DNA from: JBIQLO01 sp044464175
GTDB taxonomy: Bacteria > Planctomycetota > Phycisphaerae > Tepidisphaerales > Tepidisphaeraceae
Direction: 5' to 3'
Length of the DNA stretch: 7,025 nucleotides
NCBI GenBank assembly: GCA_044464175.1
Contig: JBIQLO010000201.1
Coordinates: 1 to 7,025 of the forward strand
A program made the position numbers and the translations under genes. The notes beneath the pieces are model-generated. The model was given only the letters and a program-made list of their open reading frames with translations, ran no database searches and was not told the DNA's origin. This document shows positions 6,148-7,025 of this stretch, one piece after another (the stretch's first letter is position 1; each line of letters opens with the position of its first letter).

Positions 6148-6202
6148 GTTAATTGTTATGGGTTATTTGCATCCGCATTGCAAATAACCCACAACAAATA
6201 AC
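6148..6202. promoter_or_regulatory. long inverted repeat in the sufD-sufSE intergenic region
   Basis: Two 24-base arms (6148-6171 and 6179-6202) pair at 22 of 24 positions around the 7-base loop TCCGCAT. The inner 13 pairs are perfect, TGGGTTATTTGCA against TGCAAATAACCCA. Each arm holds two copies of a roughly 8-base unit spaced 14 bases apart (GTTAATTG/GTTATTTG; CAAATAAC twice). The surrounding 73-base gap is about 36% GC, well below the GC-rich flanking genes. On the sufD-sufSE transcript the hairpin would end 9 bases before the sufSE ATG, next to the ribosome site. No T-run follows, so a standard intrinsic terminator is unlikely. It could control sufSE translation, stabilise or process the mRNA, or be a dyad for a regulator. 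A weak promoter-like pair, TTGCAA-N17-CATAAC, also lies in it on the minus strand. Confidence 0.65.
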
Positions 6203-6211
6203 GGTTCTGTT

Positions 6212-7025
6212 TTAAAGCGCCGCCTCATCGTGCGAGCCCAGGTCGGTGATGCGCAGGTCCTGCGGCAGGTCGTGCTGGGCGGCCATGAAGTCCTCCAGGC
6301 GGCGGCGGACCGGCTCCACGCGGATGCGGCGGGTGACGTCGGCGGCGAAGGCGTAGGTCAGCAGGTGCCGGGCGGCCTCCAGCGAGACGCCGCGCGTGCG
6401 CAGGTAGAAGATCATCGCCTCATCCACCGGGCCGGTGGTGGAGCCGTGGGTGCATTTCACATCATCGGCGTAGATTTCCAGCGCCGGCTGGGAGTTCATG
6501 TACGCATCATCGCTCAGCAGCAGCGACTTGCTGGTCTGCTTGCTGTCGGTTTTCTGGGCGTCCTGCTGGACGAAGATTTTGCCGCGGAAGACCGCCGAGG
6601 CCCGCCCGTCCAGAATGTGCTTGTAGAGCTCGTGGCTGGGGCAGTTGGGCTTCTCGTGCCGCAGGAGGGTGTGGTTGTCGCAATGCTGCTCCCCTTCGAG
6701 GATGACCAGCCCGTTGAGCGTGGCATGGGCCTCCTCGCCGTCGAGCGAGACGTTCAGGTCGTTGCGGGTCAGCTTGCCGCCCAGCGTGGCCGAGTGGCTG
6801 ATGAAATCCGCCTTGGCCGCCAGCGACACTTCGGTCGTGGAGACATGGAAGGCGTGGAGCGATTCCTGCTGCAGGCGGCAATGGTCGATGACGGCCCCCT
6901 CGCCGGCGACGATTTCGGTGACGGCGTTGGTGAAGTAGGGGACGGGGGCTTCGGATTCGGCCCCGGCGTAAGTCTCCACGACCGTGGCGCGGACGCCGGC
7001 GGCGGCGGAAATCAGCACGCGCGGG
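6212..7025 (-). CDS. sufD: Fe-S cluster assembly protein SufD (C-terminal part)
   Basis: The frame runs from the right edge (first full codon at 7024) to a TAA at 6214-6212, giving about 270 residues, the C-terminal two thirds or so of a SufD. SufD partners SufB and the ATPase SufC in the scaffold on which clusters form. The sequence shows the right-handed beta-helix core with short repeating strands (IDHCRLQQESLHAFHVSTTE, then NDLNVSLDGEEAHATLNGLV), the family segment LYKHILDGRASAVFRGKIFV, and the end signature LEIYADDVKCTHGSTTGPVD followed by AMIFYLRTRGVSLEAARHLL. The His in KCTHGS corresponds in position to the conserved His of SufD considered important at the SufB-SufD interface. The GTG at 7018 is an internal valine, since PRVLISAAAGVRATVVETY continues the family pattern across it. 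It precedes sufSE by 73 bases; sufB and sufC are expected upstream beyond the edge. Confidence 0.94.
   Translation of the reverse strand, partial: PRVLISAAAGVRATVVETYAGAESEAPVPYFTNAVTEIVAGEGAVIDHCRLQQESLHAFHVSTTEVSLAAKADFISHSATLGGKLTRNDLNVSLDGEEAHATLNGLVILEGEQHCDNHTLLRHEKPNCPSHELYKHILDGRASAVFRGKIFVQQDAQKTDSKQTSKSLLLSDDAYMNSQPALEIYADDVKCTHGSTTGPVDEAMIFYLRTRGVSLEAARHLLTYAFAADVTRRIRVEPVRRRLEDFMAAQHDLPQDLRITDLGSHDEAAL

Noticed and set aside
6148..6202. Standard Rho-independent terminator after sufD
   Set aside because: The stem is long but AT-rich and no T-run follows on the minus strand; it also sits directly against the sufSE start.

Overview
The window is GC-rich bacterial chromosome carrying ordinary, mostly single-copy genes, nearly all on the minus strand. 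The gene mix is an exported PQQ-type sugar (sorbosone) dehydrogenase, a Uma2/DUF820 nuclease-fold protein, DUF2203, and a SUF system with fused SufS and SufE. It points loosely to the PVC superphylum, perhaps a Planctomycetota/Phycisphaerae-like lineage. That is inference from protein style, not from a phylogenetic marker. I see no rRNA, tRNA, CRISPR array, insertion sequence, integrase or phage gene.

Right part (7025 down to 4381, minus strand) is the end of an iron-sulfur cluster assembly operon. SufD runs off the right edge. It is followed, after 73 unusually AT-rich bases holding a long near-perfect inverted repeat, by a 585-residue cysteine desulfurase carrying its own SufE sulfur-acceptor domain at the C-terminus. 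The fused protein would liberate and relay sulfur, and SufD belongs to the SufBCD scaffold that receives it. sufB and sufC probably lie beyond the right edge.

Middle (4380 to 3542): after a 288-base gap (4093-4380) with no convincing gene lies a DUF2203 protein (4092-3673). It probably has its own promoter (TTGACT-N16-CATAAT) and a leader of about 75 bases with a 7-bp inverted repeat. In 4202-4380 I see no gene, RNA or strong terminator. A further 131-base gap (3542-3672) carries a candidate promoter (TCGACA-N16-TATACT) for the next gene set.

Left-middle (3541 down to 592, minus strand) is a tight four-gene cluster with gaps of 24, 50 and 29 bases: a secreted PQQ/sorbosone dehydrogenase-like beta-propeller, a small cytoplasmic Rieske [2Fe-2S] protein, a Uma2 family protein and a divergent glycerophosphodiester phosphodiesterase-like protein. 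Spacing suggests co-transcription. No single pathway obviously unites them, and the dehydrogenase appears exported while the Rieske protein has no signal peptide.

Left edge (1-497, plus strand) is the C-terminal end of a larger protein I cannot identify, convergent with the cluster. The most notable features are the SufS-SufE fusion, the sufD-sufSE intergenic hairpin and the altered metal-ligand motif of the phosphodiesterase. I found nothing I would call a wholly new system.
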